From Lysobacterales bacterium CG02_land_8_20_14_3_00_62_12 (GTDB lineage Bacteria; Pseudomonadota; Gammaproteobacteria; Xanthomonadales; Ahniellaceae), in NCBI GenBank assembly GCA_002785585.1, contig PEUI01000236.1, positions 1 through 22,826 on the forward strand: DNA of 22,826 nt. The letters run 5' to 3'. Numbering within the stretch: position 1 is the first letter of the stretch; each line of letters begins with the position of its first letter. The position numbers and the translations under genes are program-made. This document shows positions 22,767 to 22,826 of this stretch, one piece after another. The notes under the pieces are model-generated. The model saw nothing but the letters and a program-made list of their open reading frames with translations. It was not told the DNA's origin and made no database searches.

Positions 22767-22826
22767 ATGGCAAAAGAGAAATTCAGTCGCAAGAAGCCGC
22801 ACGTCAACGTCGGCACGATTGGCCAC
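22767..22826 (+). CDS. tuf: Elongation factor Tu, first 20 residues only
   Basis: The frame begins MAKEKFSRKKPHVNVGTIGH and runs off the window end. This is the standard N-terminus of EF-Tu, which carries aminoacyl-tRNA to the ribosome; the GTP-binding loop begins with the last residues (GTIGH). CGGAG lies about nine bases before the ATG. Its place behind tRNA-Tyr, Gly and Thr corresponds to the tufB copy in E. coli, so it probably shares the transcript starting near 22236. Confidence 0.95.
   Translation, partial: MAKEKFSRKKPHVNVGTIGH

Overview
The window reads as a chromosomal stretch of a GC-rich gammaproteobacterium. The run hemA-prfA, divergent from TPR lipoprotein-lolB-ispE-tRNA-Gln-prs-rplY-pth-ychF and followed by tRNA-Tyr/Gly/Thr-tuf, matches the gene order I recall from Pseudomonas and Xanthomonadales. 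The intergenic repeats beginning GTGGGAGCG also fit the REP repeats of those groups. Xanthomonadales or a near relative is my best guess, but it is an inference and not proven here.

Layout. Positions 1-298 have no gene. They hold the end of a palindromic mobile element, apparently one copy inserted into another, and a cluster of REP-like repeats. Next come a cyclophilin, a class I aminotransferase, malate dehydrogenase, a small cysteine-cluster (YkgJ) protein paired with a small GIY-YIG protein, and a convergent membrane protein of the PAP2/sphingomyelin-synthase-like type. From 4770 to 6773 lies gabT (4-aminobutyrate aminotransferase, minus strand), which has been destroyed. Two copies of a 157-158 bp near-palindromic element inserted at TAA sites, and recombination between them then duplicated the segment in between. 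Divergent from it are prpB and prpC, the lyase and synthase of the 2-methylcitrate cycle (propionate use). A secreted DUF4139 protein and a HepT-MntA type toxin-antitoxin pair follow on the minus strand, then moaB, prfA and hemA.

From about 15000 to the end is conserved housekeeping on the plus strand: an outer-membrane lipoprotein pathway (TPR lipoprotein, LolB), isoprenoid synthesis (IspE), PRPP synthesis (Prs), translation (L25, Pth, YchF, four tRNAs, EF-Tu). The ispE reading frame runs 22 bases into the tRNA-Gln gene. L25 carries a six-unit Ala-Pro-Lys repeat tail.

The strongest unusual signal is the gabT locus. Removing the elements and one copy of each duplication restores an exact 1284-base gene. 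Diagnostic bases show that the middle element is a hybrid of the two outer ones, with the exchange mapped to about 31 bp. I found no wholly new multi-gene system. The palindromic element and its recombination history are the best candidates for something undescribed.
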